Source: Halapricum salinum
Lineage (GTDB): Archaea; Halobacteriota; Halobacteria; Halobacteriales; Haloarculaceae
DNA length: 64,000 nt
Direction: 5' to 3'
Assembly: GCF_004799665.1 (NCBI RefSeq)
Contig: NZ_CP031310.1
Coordinates: 984,887-1,048,886, forward strand
Part shown: in pieces, positions 34,339 through 43,248 of the stretch
How positions within the stretch are numbered: position 1 is the first letter of the stretch
Layout of the letters: each line of letters opens with the position of its first letter
Notes under the pieces: model-generated
What the model was told of the DNA's origin: nothing
Database searches by the model: none
Seen by the model: the letters and a program-made list of their open reading frames with translations, nothing else
Program-made: the position numbers and the translations under genes

Positions 34339-35751
34339 CTACGCCCGAGGGAGTTCGACCCGGAAGACTGCCCCGGTCGGCTCGTTGTCGGTGACAGTGA
34401 TCGTCCCGTCGTAGCGATCGATCAGCAGATCCACGAGATACAGCCCCATCCCGGTCTCGGGGGCTTGCCCGCTCGTCGCGTCGCTCTCGAACAGTCGCTC
34501 TTTCTGGGTGTCCGACAGCCCCGGCCCGTCGTCGGCGACTCCGAGTGTGACCGTCGCAGCCTGTTGCTCGACCGAGACCGTCACCGTCGGCTCCTGGCAG
34601 TCGTTGTGCCGGATCGCGTTGTCGAGCAGGTTCGACACGACGGCGTCGAGGAGGTCGTCGGCACGGACGGCGACAGCCGGGAGGTCACGACAGTCGATCG
34701 TCGCCTCGGGGTAGTGCTCGCGCGCCTCGTCGATGGCCGCCTCGACGATCGGCCGGAGGTCGACTGCGGCCAACTGCGGTTCCTCCTCGGCGTCGATGCG
34801 ATCTGCCAGCCGCCCGGCAGTCTCGGTCAACTCGACGATGTGTTCGGTGGCGCGTTCGAGCCGCGCGAGGACGTCGTCGTGATCGTCGTTCTCCGCGCGG
34901 AGGTGTTCGATCCCACCCCGGATCGTCGTGAGGTCGTTGCGCACGTCGTGGCGCAGGAGTCGATTCAGCAGCCGTAGCTGGTGACTTCGGCGTTCGAGGG
35001 TCCGCTCGTGTGCTCGCTGGTCGGTGATGTCCCGCCCGATCCCGCAGGCGACCTCGCCGAGTTCAGGGTGCTCGAATGCGTGGGTCCTGAACGAGAACGG
35101 AATGCGATCGCCATCGGCGCTCTCGATCGTCCCCTCGGTGGTAGCGGCCCCGGTCTGGAAGACTGTTTCGAGGTACGTCTCGACAGCGTCGGCGTCGGTC
35201 TCGGCGAACAGCGACGCGACGTGCATGTCGGCGATCTCGGCGTCGGTATACCCCGTGACAGCGGTGAGGCGGTCGTTCCAGCGGTGCAGCGACCCGTCGG
35301 GGTCGACCAGGTAGAACACGTCGTCGATGGTCTGGACGACGGCGTCGGCGGTCCGGGCCTGCGTCTCCAGTTCGTTCCGAAGATCGGTGATGTCTCGCGA
35401 GATCCAGACGACGTGCTCGCGGTCGGCGCTCGTCTCGATCGGGGCGACCCGCGCCTCGAACCAGCGCCGCCCCTCGACGACCTCGAGCGGGTAGCGGATC
35501 GTCTGAAACTGCCCTGTCCGGATCGCGTCGCTGATGACGTTCATGAACCGCGTCGCCGTCTCCGCGGGCAGCAGGTCGGGGATTCGCTCGCCCTCGAGGG
35601 CCTCGGGATCTTCGTAACCCAGTGATTCGGTCTCGGGACCCGCCAGCACCTCGACGTAGGTCCCCTTCTCGTCGAGGACGAACCCGATGTCCGGGAACGT
35701 CCGGAGGACGGCCGTCAGCAGTTCGTCAGTCGTCGCCGGCGGCTCTCCCAT
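34339..35751 (-). CDS. PAS-domain sensor histidine kinase
   Basis: This 470-residue soluble kinase has two PAS domains (residues about 8-120 and 128-245), an H-box L-L-R-H-D-V-R-N-D-L near residue 263 and a HATPase domain with N-box N-L-L-D-N-A-I, G1 D-D-G-P-G-L and G2 G-M-G-L-Y-L. The H-box form is typical for haloarchaeal kinases. No membrane helices are seen, so the signal is cytoplasmic. ATG 35751 is used rather than a longer frame overlapping the small gene at 35837. No response regulator lies nearby. Confidence 0.9.
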   Translation of the reverse strand: MGEPPATTDELLTAVLRTFPDIGFVLDEKGTYVEVLAGPETESLGYEDPEALEGERIPDLLPAETATRFMNVISDAIRTGQFQTIRYPLEVVEGRRWFEARVAPIETSADREHVVWISRDITDLRNELETQARTADAVVQTIDDVFYLVDPDGSLHRWNDRLTAVTGYTDAEIADMHVASLFAETDADAVETYLETVFQTGAATTEGTIESADGDRIPFSFRTHAFEHPELGEVACGIGRDITDQRAHERTLERRSHQLRLLNRLLRHDVRNDLTTIRGGIEHLRAENDDHDDVLARLERATEHIVELTETAGRLADRIDAEEEPQLAAVDLRPIVEAAIDEAREHYPEATIDCRDLPAVAVRADDLLDAVVSNLLDNAIRHNDCQEPTVTVSVEQQAATVTLGVADDGPGLSDTQKERLFESDATSGQAPETGMGLYLVDLLIDRYDGTITVTDNEPTGAVFRVELPRA

Positions 35752-35836
35752 GTGGTTGCCTTCCGTGTCCACCCGGTTGAAAGTATTGCCCAGACCAGCG
35801 CCAGTCTTTATGCTCCGACCCGACCTAGCTGCACGT

Positions 35837-36052
35837 ATGAGTGCTTCCGAGATGGAATCAGCCGACGAGACGCCGGCCCCGGTCGTGAAAAAGATCATCA
35901 GGACGGTGACGCCGGGGTACGGGAGTCACGAGGACGCTGGGATGAACGCCGTCGGGTGGACCCTGTTTCTCGGGCTAGTGATCATTATGCTCCCCTTCCT
36001 CCCGCTGCTGGTCATCGTCTGGGCCATCTCGAAGCTGCTGGAGAAACTGTGA
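35837..36052 (+). CDS. small conserved haloarchaeal membrane protein (DUF7535-like)
   Basis: This 71-residue protein has a basic segment (V-V-K-K-I-I-R-T-V-T-P-G-Y) and one long hydrophobic helix (W-T-L-F-L-G-L-V-I-I-M-L-P) at residues about 41-68. I recall similar proteins across haloarchaea under DUF7535. Divergent from the histidine kinase gene, with a tttatgct box about 25 nt before the ATG. Function unknown. Confidence 0.72.
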   Translation: MSASEMESADETPAPVVKKIIRTVTPGYGSHEDAGMNAVGWTLFLGLVIIMLPFLPLLVIVWAISKLLEKL

Positions 36053-36069
36053 CTGCAACGCGAATACCG

Positions 36070-36160
36070 CAGGAACACCCTCGACTCGCTGGCTCGGAAT
36101 CGATGACAGCAACACGAACAAGCAGGGCTTTCGAGAAGGTGGCTGCAGTAGTGACGGTTC
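36070..36160 (-). repeat. degenerate tail-repeat remnant
   Basis: accctcgactcgctggctcg near 36077-36096 followed by gatgacagcaac, and agggctttcgagaaggtggc near 36124, resemble the reverse of the 51-bp tail units found with both structured elements. The outer inverted repeat and core blocks are absent, so this is a fragment. Confidence 0.5.
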
Positions 36161-37675
36161 CTAGCTCAGCCAGTCAGTGAAGTCGCCGTCGACGAGCGTC
36201 GCCTCCTGTTCGCGAATGTACTGGGCCTGCATGCCCCAGATCGCCTCCGCAAGCGGGACACCCTCCTGCACCCGGCGACGGACGTAGCCGAACTTCCAGC
36301 GCGCGGGCGTGATCCGGCGGTCGACGCGCTCGCGCAGCGGCCGGATGTACCGGCGGGCGGCCTCGGTCGAGAGGCCGTGCAACTCCAGGCCGTCGCGGGC
36401 GTGCTCGAACAATTCGCCGTATATCTCGTCGAGATCGGTCGTCTCGCCGCCCCCGGTGATCCAGGTGAGGTGGGCGTCGAGTCCGTCCCGCATCGCGTTG
36501 TAGAAGTTCGCCTCGGCGGTTTTCCAGTCGAGCGTTCGGACAGGGTGCTCGCGCCGAACCAGACTCTCGAGCAGGCCGGCGAACACGGCCTGAAAGGCGA
36601 TGGCGTCGCGGATCGTCGGCTGGCCGGGCAGGGGTCGAAACTCGATGCGGGCGTTGGCCTGCGAGCGGGTCGCGCCGTCGAAGACTGGTCGAATCCACCG
36701 CCAGTACGAGCCGTGTTTGTGCCGGACGTGGGCGAACTGGTCGTCGAAGCGCTCGCCGTGCGTCACCTCCATGGGGACGATGGTCTCGTCGGCGACGATC
36801 GAGTCGATGGCGTCCTCGACGCTCTCGAAGTCCGAGGGGAAACACACCTTCTTCGGGACGGACTCGTCGGTGGCGTTCAGCACCGACTCGAACACCGAGA
36901 TGCGATGTTCCATCCAGGCGTCGTCCAGGATGGTCGCGTCGGGCACGTCGTCGTAGAGATCCGGCGGGAAGAAGGGTGAGTTGACACCCATCGCCAGCAG
37001 CGGGCCGGCGATGCGCAGCGCGTAGGCGAAGTATTCGGGGAGGTCAGGTGCGTGGGGGACCTGGACGTGGGGCTGGATCGACGTGATGAGGCTCTCGGGC
37101 ATCACAGTGTCTGCTTCGAGCGTGACGTTCGGGGCGTCCAGACACAGCCCGGAGGGGTAGTCCGTGTTGGCCATCGCGTGGTAACGAACGGCGTCGGACA
37201 TGTTGGTCCCGATCCTGACGCCGTCCTGTTCGATCGAGTCCGAGAGGTACTGCCGGGCGGTCTCGCCCGTCGGCGGGACTGTCCACATGCCGTCGCTGAC
37301 CAGCCGGATGTTCTCCGCGCGGGTCCGCTCCTGGGCGGGCACGAGATTGGCCTGCAGTTCCCGCTCCTGGGCCTCCAACCCGAAGGAATTGAGGGGCTGG
37401 GGACTGGTCTGCATCTCGGCGTTGTGCAGCCCGAGTTCCTTCTCGAAGCCGATTCGCTCCAGGAGGGGTCGTGGGACGCGCTGGAGGGCGTCAGTCCGGT
37501 CGTCCACGGCGTAGAGTTCGAGTTCGAGACCGACGATGGCCTCGCTGTTGTCGAAGGTCCCCTCCCGCACCTCGTCTTTGAGCCACTCGGCCTCCGCGGC
37601 CGCCCGTTCCTGGAAGGATTCAGCGTCGACTTCCAGTGATTCCTTGACGGCGGCCGCGAGTTCGGATGCCGACAT
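36161..37675 (-). CDS. glutamate-cysteine ligase (GCS2) family protein
   Basis: This 504-residue protein has features of the GCS2 carboxylate-amine ligase fold: V-G-L-E-L-E-L-Y near residue 44, N-A-E-M-Q-T-S-P near 85 and A-R-I-E-F-R-P-L-P near 343. Haloarchaea use gamma-glutamylcysteine as a main thiol, but the characterised Haloferax GshA is a shorter protein, so this one may act on another acceptor. ATG 37675 is used; the longer frame upstream is a shadow of the Usp gene. Confidence 0.8.
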   Translation of the reverse strand: MSASELAAAVKESLEVDAESFQERAAAEAEWLKDEVREGTFDNSEAIVGLELELYAVDDRTDALQRVPRPLLERIGFEKELGLHNAEMQTSPQPLNSFGLEAQERELQANLVPAQERTRAENIRLVSDGMWTVPPTGETARQYLSDSIEQDGVRIGTNMSDAVRYHAMANTDYPSGLCLDAPNVTLEADTVMPESLITSIQPHVQVPHAPDLPEYFAYALRIAGPLLAMGVNSPFFPPDLYDDVPDATILDDAWMEHRISVFESVLNATDESVPKKVCFPSDFESVEDAIDSIVADETIVPMEVTHGERFDDQFAHVRHKHGSYWRWIRPVFDGATRSQANARIEFRPLPGQPTIRDAIAFQAVFAGLLESLVRREHPVRTLDWKTAEANFYNAMRDGLDAHLTWITGGGETTDLDEIYGELFEHARDGLELHGLSTEAARRYIRPLRERVDRRITPARWKFGYVRRRVQEGVPLAEAIWGMQAQYIREQEATLVDGDFTDWLS

Positions 37676-37739
37676 ATCCCCGGGTTGTGCGCCGGAGGTG
37701 TTGACTGTGGCGGTCGAGTGACGGCTGTCCCCGAGCGAA

Positions 37740-38111
37740 CTACACCGGAACGACCACGACTGGCCGGTCTGTCTCGCCCGCGACCGCCGCGACCGTGCTC
37801 CCCAGGCCTGTCGTCTCGCCCTCGGGGTCGCCGCCGCGCTGGCCGAGTACGAGTTCGTCAGCCTCGACGTCCGCCGCCAGATCGAGAATCTCCGCGACGG
37901 GGTCGCCCTCGCGCTGTTCGCTCCACACAGTAGCGGGCGCGAGCCGCGCCCGGGCGACGTTGATCGCGTCGCCAGCGTCCCGTTCGGGGGCGTCAGGTTC
38001 GGCAACGCCGAGCACCATCACCGTGTCCTCGTCGCCCAGCCGGTCGGCGAGGTAGTCACAGGCCGCCGCGCTCGTGTGGACGGAGCTACTCGCGAGCAGG
38101 TACGTGGTCAT
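37740..38111 (-). CDS. universal stress protein family
   Basis: This 123-residue protein has a Usp-like fold: opening strand T-T-Y-L-L-A-S-S, middle L-A-A-D-V-E-A-D-E-L-V-L-G-Q-R-G-G, and final glycine-rich loop with G-S-T-V-A-A-V and V-V-V-V-P-V, as in ATP-binding Usp proteins. It starts at ATG 38111. It lies 64 nt upstream of the GCS2-family gene on the same strand. Confidence 0.8.
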   Translation of the reverse strand: MTTYLLASSSVHTSAAACDYLADRLGDEDTVMVLGVAEPDAPERDAGDAINVARARLAPATVWSEQREGDPVAEILDLAADVEADELVLGQRGGDPEGETTGLGSTVAAVAGETDRPVVVVPV

Positions 38112-38167
38112 GGTCGAGACGAAGCGTGCCAGGCCCATAGGCGTGACCGCCGGTCGCGTCGTGGCTG

Positions 38168-39259
38168 TCACGCCCGGCGACCACAGGCCGTCACGACCGC
38201 GATCCCGAGCAGCGAGACGGCCAGGATCGCGACGCCAAGGCCGTATCCCGGGCCGAAGCCGCTGCCGGTCTCTCCGTTAGCGTCTCCGGATTGCTGTTCG
38301 TCTCCGTCGAGACTCGACGAACACGGCGAGTGCACGAGGACGATCCACTGGACGTCCTGAGCGATCCCGGTCTGGGCGATGGTGGGTACTTTCGCCGACG
38401 CGACGAGGTAGCGCTCGCCGCGGAGACCGTATTCGGTGACGCGACCGTTCACCTCACCGCTCAGGATGCCACTGGCGGGTTCCGGTGCTCGCTGGACGGA
38501 CGTCTCGCCACCGCCGGCCGCTCGCGCTTCGAGGATCGGCTGTTCCCACGCGCTCGCCGAGTAGCTTCGAAGCTGCAGTCCAGTCGATCCGGTGTGGTCC
38601 ATGAGGATGCGGTTCTGTGCGTCGACGACCATCGTCACGCCGCTGTCGCCCGGTTGATCCAGCAACTCACTGGCTGCCGCGTGTGGCGCGACCGAGTAGA
38701 CGATGGCGCGCGTCGTCTCCGAATCGCCAGCGATCACCTGGACGAACGAGACCCGGACGGTCCCCGACTGGTCGACGTAGGCGTCCGTTCGGCTCACGCC
38801 CTGACCGATCCGTGCGTCTTCGAGGACCGCACTGAGACTGTTGTTCAGCTCGCTCGTCGAGGAACCTTCGTAACTGGTCGGGTCCGTGCTCGCAAGCACC
38901 TCCTCCCGGTCGAGGTCGACGTAGTGGACCGTCGCACCCGACCTACCCCAGTCCGCGTTCTGGTTTCGCTCTGAGAGAAACCACGACTGGATCTCGGAGG
39001 CGTTGCCCCGCTCGACGATCGGCTGCCGTCCCAACTGGGCTACCTCCTGGCTCTGGGTTCGAATCCACCGATTCACCGCATCGGCCGCGTTGCTCGCCTG
39101 TTGGCTCGCGGTCGCCTCGACCTGCTGCTCACAGACCGTCTCCTGTCCTGCGTCCGAACTACCAGCGCTCACGACCCCGAACGACGCCACGAGCACCGAC
39201 AGAAGCATCACGACCGCCAGTGATCGACGGCTCGCGATCCCCCACTCAGATACGTTCAT
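38168..39259 (-). CDS. extracellular Cache-like sensor protein without cytoplasmic output
   Basis: This 363-residue protein has an N-terminal hydrophobic signal/anchor (residues about 14-38), a long extracellular region with dCache-like features (A-D-A-V-N-R-W-I-R-T-Q-S-Q-E-V, then V-H-Y-V-D-L-D-R-E-E-V-L-A-S-T, then I-L-M-D-H-T-G), and a C-terminal membrane helix (residues about 335-358) ending in C-G-R-R-A. No HAMP, kinase or MCP part follows. Such a topology puts nearly all of it outside the cell. Function may be ligand binding that is passed to a separate protein. Confidence 0.75.
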   Translation of the reverse strand: MNVSEWGIASRRSLAVVMLLSVLVASFGVVSAGSSDAGQETVCEQQVEATASQQASNAADAVNRWIRTQSQEVAQLGRQPIVERGNASEIQSWFLSERNQNADWGRSGATVHYVDLDREEVLASTDPTSYEGSSTSELNNSLSAVLEDARIGQGVSRTDAYVDQSGTVRVSFVQVIAGDSETTRAIVYSVAPHAAASELLDQPGDSGVTMVVDAQNRILMDHTGSTGLQLRSYSASAWEQPILEARAAGGGETSVQRAPEPASGILSGEVNGRVTEYGLRGERYLVASAKVPTIAQTGIAQDVQWIVLVHSPCSSSLDGDEQQSGDANGETGSGFGPGYGLGVAILAVSLLGIAVVTACGRRA

Positions 39260-39342
39260 ATCCACTGCCACTTCACCCCATCTGATAAATCGGCCGAAAG
39301 CGAGAGCGCGAGATTTACGTCCCCCCACGACCCAGGAGTGGT

Positions 39343-40095
39343 GTGCGCGTCGAGAACAGCTTCATCCCGGTCGAGGGTGTCGGCGAGACGACCGAGCGAC
39401 GGCTCTGGGAACAGGGGATTACTCACTGGGAGGACTTCGACCCCGACGCTGTCGGCGAGACCACGGCCCAGCGAATCCAGTCGTTCATCGACGAGGGACG
39501 CCGCCATCTCGATTCGGATAACGCTGCCTTCTTCGGCCAGACGTTCCCCAGCGCCGAGCAGTGGCGGCTGTTCGAGACCTTCCGCGAGAACGCCTGTTTC
39601 TTCGACATCGAGACCACCGGCCTCGACCAGCATCGGAACGACGTGACGACCGTCAGCGCCCGCATCGGCGGCGAAACCGAAACCCTGGTCCAGGGCCGGG
39701 ACCTCCACGCCGACGCCCTGTCGGACCTGTTCGGCGACGCCGACCTGCTGGTCACCTTTAATGGCAAGCGCTTCGACGTCCCTTTCCTCGAAGCGAACTT
39801 CGACGTCTCTCTCGCCGAGAAGCCACACCTCGACCTCATGTATCCCTGCCGTCGACTCGACCTCACTGGCGGGCTGAAGACGATCGAGCAGGAGATCGGA
39901 ATCGAGCGCGAACGCCCGGACATCTCCGGGAAGGAAGCGGTCGACCTCTGGTATCAGTACGAGCGCGGCGACGAATCTGCATTGGAAACGCTGGTCTCGT
40001 ACAACCGCGAGGACGTCGAGAACCTCGAACCCCTCACCGAACGGGTCAACGAACGCCTCGAACGGACCGTTCTCCCGGACACGACGACTATTTGA
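39343..40095 (+). CDS. RNase H-like DEDD exonuclease with N-terminal HhH
   Basis: This 250-residue protein has a helix-hairpin-helix (V-E-G-V-G-E-T-T-E-R-R-L) at residues 10-50 and an exonuclease domain with F-F-D-I-E-T-T-G near residue 86 (DE), F-N-G-K-R-F-D-V near 140 (D) and N-R-E-D-V-E-N at 225 (D). These match YprB-type RNase H-like nucleases. The start is GTG 39343. Substrate, DNA or RNA, cannot be told. Confidence 0.85.
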   Translation: MRVENSFIPVEGVGETTERRLWEQGITHWEDFDPDAVGETTAQRIQSFIDEGRRHLDSDNAAFFGQTFPSAEQWRLFETFRENACFFDIETTGLDQHRNDVTTVSARIGGETETLVQGRDLHADALSDLFGDADLLVTFNGKRFDVPFLEANFDVSLAEKPHLDLMYPCRRLDLTGGLKTIEQEIGIERERPDISGKEAVDLWYQYERGDESALETLVSYNREDVENLEPLTERVNERLERTVLPDTTTI

Positions 40096-40206
40096 CTGCT
40101 CTTGCTGTCGGATTCTAAACCCCTTCGATTCCGTTGGAGATTTCGATATATGAGTCGTGGTGGCATCCGACGAGAGACGGTATCGGGGCTGGTCGCCAGC
40201 GCGGGA

Positions 40207-40830
40207 TCAACGGCCCGGTACGTCGGTACCGACCCTGTCTGTCGGCTCCGGTTGGCCGGGCCGGAGCAGGTGGTCTCGGCCGGCGACGATCCCGAGCACG
40301 AGGCCAGTGAAGTGTGCAATCAGGGCGTCGCGCTGGCCCGCGGTCACGACCGTCAGGACGACAGCGACGGTGACGATCGCGAGCAACTGGGTTCGCGGGC
40401 GGATCGAGATCCCGGACGCGGCGGCTTTCGTCAGGCGATTACCGGCGAGCACGTAGCCGAAGAGTGCGAAGACCGCGCCGCTGGCCCCGAGGACGGCTGC
40501 CGGCTGGCCGAGGACGTGCGTGGCGACCGTGACCTGCATCACGCCAGCGACGATCCCGGTCGCCAGGAAGAACGTATAGAACCGTATCGGCGAGGTCCGG
40601 CGTTCGAGCAGTAGTCCGAGTATCGCCAGCCCGACCAGATTCGTCAGGAGGTGACCGAACCCGGCATGGGCGAACACGCTGGTCACGAGCGTCCAGGGTC
40701 GTTCGGTGAGCGGCCAGGCGAGGGCAAACGTCCACGGATCGACGCCGAACAACCGGAGGAACGTCTGGACCGCCACGACGACGACCATGAGGAGGGCCAG
40801 TGTCAGGGTCGGACTCGCTGAATCGTCCAT
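40207..40830 (-). CDS. rhomboid family intramembrane serine protease
   Basis: This 207-residue protein has six hydrophobic segments and the rhomboid active site G-A-S-G near residue 120 with partner His in A-H-F-T-G near 180, plus H-A-G-F-G-H-L-L-T-N near residue 53. It cleaves membrane proteins within the bilayer. ATG 40830 is used. Substrates are unknown. Confidence 0.93.
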   Translation of the reverse strand: MDDSASPTLTLALLMVVVVAVQTFLRLFGVDPWTFALAWPLTERPWTLVTSVFAHAGFGHLLTNLVGLAILGLLLERRTSPIRFYTFFLATGIVAGVMQVTVATHVLGQPAAVLGASGAVFALFGYVLAGNRLTKAAASGISIRPRTQLLAIVTVAVVLTVVTAGQRDALIAHFTGLVLGIVAGRDHLLRPGQPEPTDRVGTDVPGR

Positions 40831-40867
40831 ACTCGTTCCACGTGGTCGACGGGAAAAAAGTGGGTGG

Positions 40868-41026
40868 TCACTTCGGCCGGATGCGCTGTCCCAGTTGCTC
40901 GAAGAGGCTGTCACAGGCGTCACAGTTCGAACACCCGATCTCCCCACAGTCGAGTGCCTCCCCACATCGCGGACACTGGAGCCCCCGCGAGGGATCGAAC
41001 TCGTAGTCACAGGTCGGGCAGTTCAT
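40868..41026 (-). CDS. small zinc-ribbon protein in the feo operon
   Basis: This 52-residue protein has Cys pairs C-P-T-C, C-P-R-C-G, then C-G-E-I-G-C, C-D-A-C, giving at least two zinc or iron sites. Its ATG overlaps the feoB stop (ATGA), so translation is coupled. This suggests a small partner of FeoB, possibly the functional counterpart of the Cys-containing FeoC seen in some bacteria; that is inference. Confidence 0.8.
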   Translation of the reverse strand: MNCPTCDYEFDPSRGLQCPRCGEALDCGEIGCSNCDACDSLFEQLGQRIRPK

Positions 41027-42903
41027 AGGACCACCGCCAGCAGGCCGCCGACGCCGAAGGCCGCGATCCACGACCCGAGCCACATCACCAGCGCGCTCCT
41101 GGCGTCGCGTTCCTTGAGGATCATCACCATCGAGAGAATACACGGGACGAACAGCGTGATCACGACCAACCCGACGAACACCTCGGCCGGCCCGAGTGCC
41201 AGATCCGTCATCCCCGCGGCCGCGAAGTCCCTGCGGATCAGCCCCAGCAAGAGTACGCGCCCGAACTCCTGTGGCAATCCGAGCATGCCAGTGACAGGCG
41301 AGAGTGCCCGCTGGATCGCTGCGAGGCCACCGACGTACGCCAGCGCCGAGACGACGAGTGCCGTCGCCCCGAACAACGGGACCGCCTCCCGGAGGAACAG
41401 CTTCGTCCGGGTGGCGGTCTTCCGGAGGATGTTCCGCGCTCGGGGGACGCGCATCCGTGGGAGTTCGGTCACCAACGGTGTGCTCTCACCCGGCAGCGTC
41501 CGGTCGAGGAACACGCCGGCCACGCCGAGGACGACCAGCAGCACGCCGACGTACCCGAACCACCAGACGAGCCCCAGGCCAGCGAGCAACCCCATGATCA
41601 CGCCCAGCTGGGCCGAGCAGGGGACCGCCAGCCCGAGCAACCCGGTCGAGATGAGTCTCTCGCGCCGGGAGCCGACCATCCGGGTCGTGATGATCGCCAT
41701 CGTCACACAGCCGACGCCGACGATCATCGGGACGATCGCCCGACCGTTCAGCCCGATCCGAGTGAGCCCGCGATCCGTGAGAACGGCAAGCCGGGGCAAC
41801 ACGCCCGAGTCTTCCATGACGGAGATGACGAGATAGAACGCCACGACCAGCGGCAGCAGCACGCCGACGAGATACTGGACGGTTATCGTCAGCAGGCCGA
41901 GGTTGTCGTTGAGCAGCAGGAACTCGATCGGCTCGGCCCAGCTCGCGTTCGGGAGCAGTCCGCCCACGAACGATTCTACTGTAGGGTTGTAGTATGCCCC
42001 GAAGACCGTCACTTCCATGAAGTCGACCAGCCGCTGAGCGACCAGATCGCCGATGAGGTAGTAGATCACTCCGAGCATCGCCAGCGCGATCGGCGTCCCC
42101 GTCAGCGGATTCAACATGTAGTCGCTGAGCCGTTCGGCCCACGAGGACCCACGCTCGCGCCGTGCAACAGCATCCGCGACGACGTCTTCGACCCGACGTC
42201 GCCGATGGGTATAGACGTCCTCACGCTGGCCCGCGTCCACGAAGGTCAGAGCACCGCCGTCGGCCACGATATCGCCGTCAGCCACCTGCGAAGCCGTCGG
42301 TTCGTCTTCCTCGACAAGCAGCGTCTTCTCGGCTCGTGTCGCCCCGACGTCTTCCGGAAGGTCGTCGAACCACCGCTCGATCGGCGTCGACTCGGGCGCT
42401 GTGGCCTCGGGAAGTCGCGCACGCAGCCGATCGATCCCCGTCCCATCGACCGCTACCGTGGGAACGACCGGAACGCCCAGAGACTCTTCGAGCGTCTCGG
42501 CGTCGATGTCGATTCCGTCCGCGTCAGCCTCGTCCATCATATTCAGTGCGACGACCGTCGGGATCCCCATATCCAGCAATTGTAACGTCAGAAAGAGATC
42601 ACGCTCGAGGCGAGTGGCATCGACGACGTTGATCGCGACGTCAGCCTCGAGAACGATCTCACGAGTGATCCGCTCTTCCTCGTCGAAACTGGAGACGCCG
42701 TAGACGCCGGGCGTGTCCGTGAGTTTCGCGTCCTCGAAGGCCGCCTCGGTGACGTCGACGGTCGTCCCCGGGTAGTTCGAGACGTCGACGTAGCGCTCGG
42801 CCAGCGCGTTGAACACGACGCTCTTGCCGACGTTCGGACATCCAACCAGCGCGATCGTCTCCTCGGCGTCGACCTCGGTGGGGCCGTGGTCGTGACAGCT
42901 CAT
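41023..42903 (-). CDS. feoB: ferrous iron transporter FeoB
   Basis: This 626-residue protein begins with a G domain: G1 G-C-P-N-V-G-K-S near residue 22, G3 D-T-P-G, and G4 N-M-M-D near 120. The C-terminal part has about 10 membrane helices with two gate-like Cys-containing segments (V-G-V-G-C-V and P-C-S-A-Q). It imports Fe2+. Its ATG overlaps the feoA stop and its stop overlaps the zinc-ribbon gene, forming a three-gene coupled operon. Confidence 0.95.
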   Translation of the reverse strand: MSCHDHGPTEVDAEETIALVGCPNVGKSVVFNALAERYVDVSNYPGTTVDVTEAAFEDAKLTDTPGVYGVSSFDEEERITREIVLEADVAINVVDATRLERDLFLTLQLLDMGIPTVVALNMMDEADADGIDIDAETLEESLGVPVVPTVAVDGTGIDRLRARLPEATAPESTPIERWFDDLPEDVGATRAEKTLLVEEDEPTASQVADGDIVADGGALTFVDAGQREDVYTHRRRRVEDVVADAVARRERGSSWAERLSDYMLNPLTGTPIALAMLGVIYYLIGDLVAQRLVDFMEVTVFGAYYNPTVESFVGGLLPNASWAEPIEFLLLNDNLGLLTITVQYLVGVLLPLVVAFYLVISVMEDSGVLPRLAVLTDRGLTRIGLNGRAIVPMIVGVGCVTMAIITTRMVGSRRERLISTGLLGLAVPCSAQLGVIMGLLAGLGLVWWFGYVGVLLVVLGVAGVFLDRTLPGESTPLVTELPRMRVPRARNILRKTATRTKLFLREAVPLFGATALVVSALAYVGGLAAIQRALSPVTGMLGLPQEFGRVLLLGLIRRDFAAAGMTDLALGPAEVFVGLVVITLFVPCILSMVMILKERDARSALVMWLGSWIAAFGVGGLLAVVL

Positions 42904-43133
42904 CGATCGTCTCCTGCGAACGTGATCTCGATCTCGCGGGCCAGATCGGCTCCGAGTGCGAGTTCGGTCCCGTTACGACGCAGCACGATCGGCCCCTTCC
43001 GGAGCCGATGGCGGCACTCGACAGCCCCGTCGAGAAACCCCAGCCTGAGCAATCGCGCTCGGACGTCGTCGTCCGGAACGCGCTCCAGCATTACTGTCTC
43101 GCCTGGAGTTGTGTCCGCAAGTATCTCGGACAT
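42900..43133 (-). CDS. feoA: ferrous iron transport protein FeoA
   Basis: This 77-residue SH3-like protein has the FeoA pattern: R-L-L-R-L-G-F-L-D-G-A near residue 28, followed by I-V-L-R-R-N-G-T-E-L-A-L-G. It regulates FeoB. The iron-box palindrome starts one base upstream of its ATG, so regulation by a DtxR-type repressor is likely. Confidence 0.93.
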   Translation of the reverse strand: MSEILADTTPGETVMLERVPDDDVRARLLRLGFLDGAVECRHRLRKGPIVLRRNGTELALGADLAREIEITFAGDDR

Positions 43134-43147
43134 TTAGGTTCACCTAA
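43134..43147. promoter_or_regulatory. DtxR/IdeR-type iron-box palindrome
   Basis: ttaggttcacctaa is an inverted repeat (ttaggt ... acctaa) directly before the feoA start. It fits half-sites known for DtxR-family iron regulators such as IdeR, SirR and Idr. A second tacctactc-like half lies next to it. It predicts repression of the feo operon when iron is plentiful. Confidence 0.8.
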
Positions 43148-43248
43148 GAGTACCTACTCCGTACCCTCGATTAAGTAGCGGGCCGTGTTCCCAGCGACTG
43201 AGAAGGGTCGTCGCAGCCGTTTTCGTGCCGGCGGCCACAGTGGCGTGT

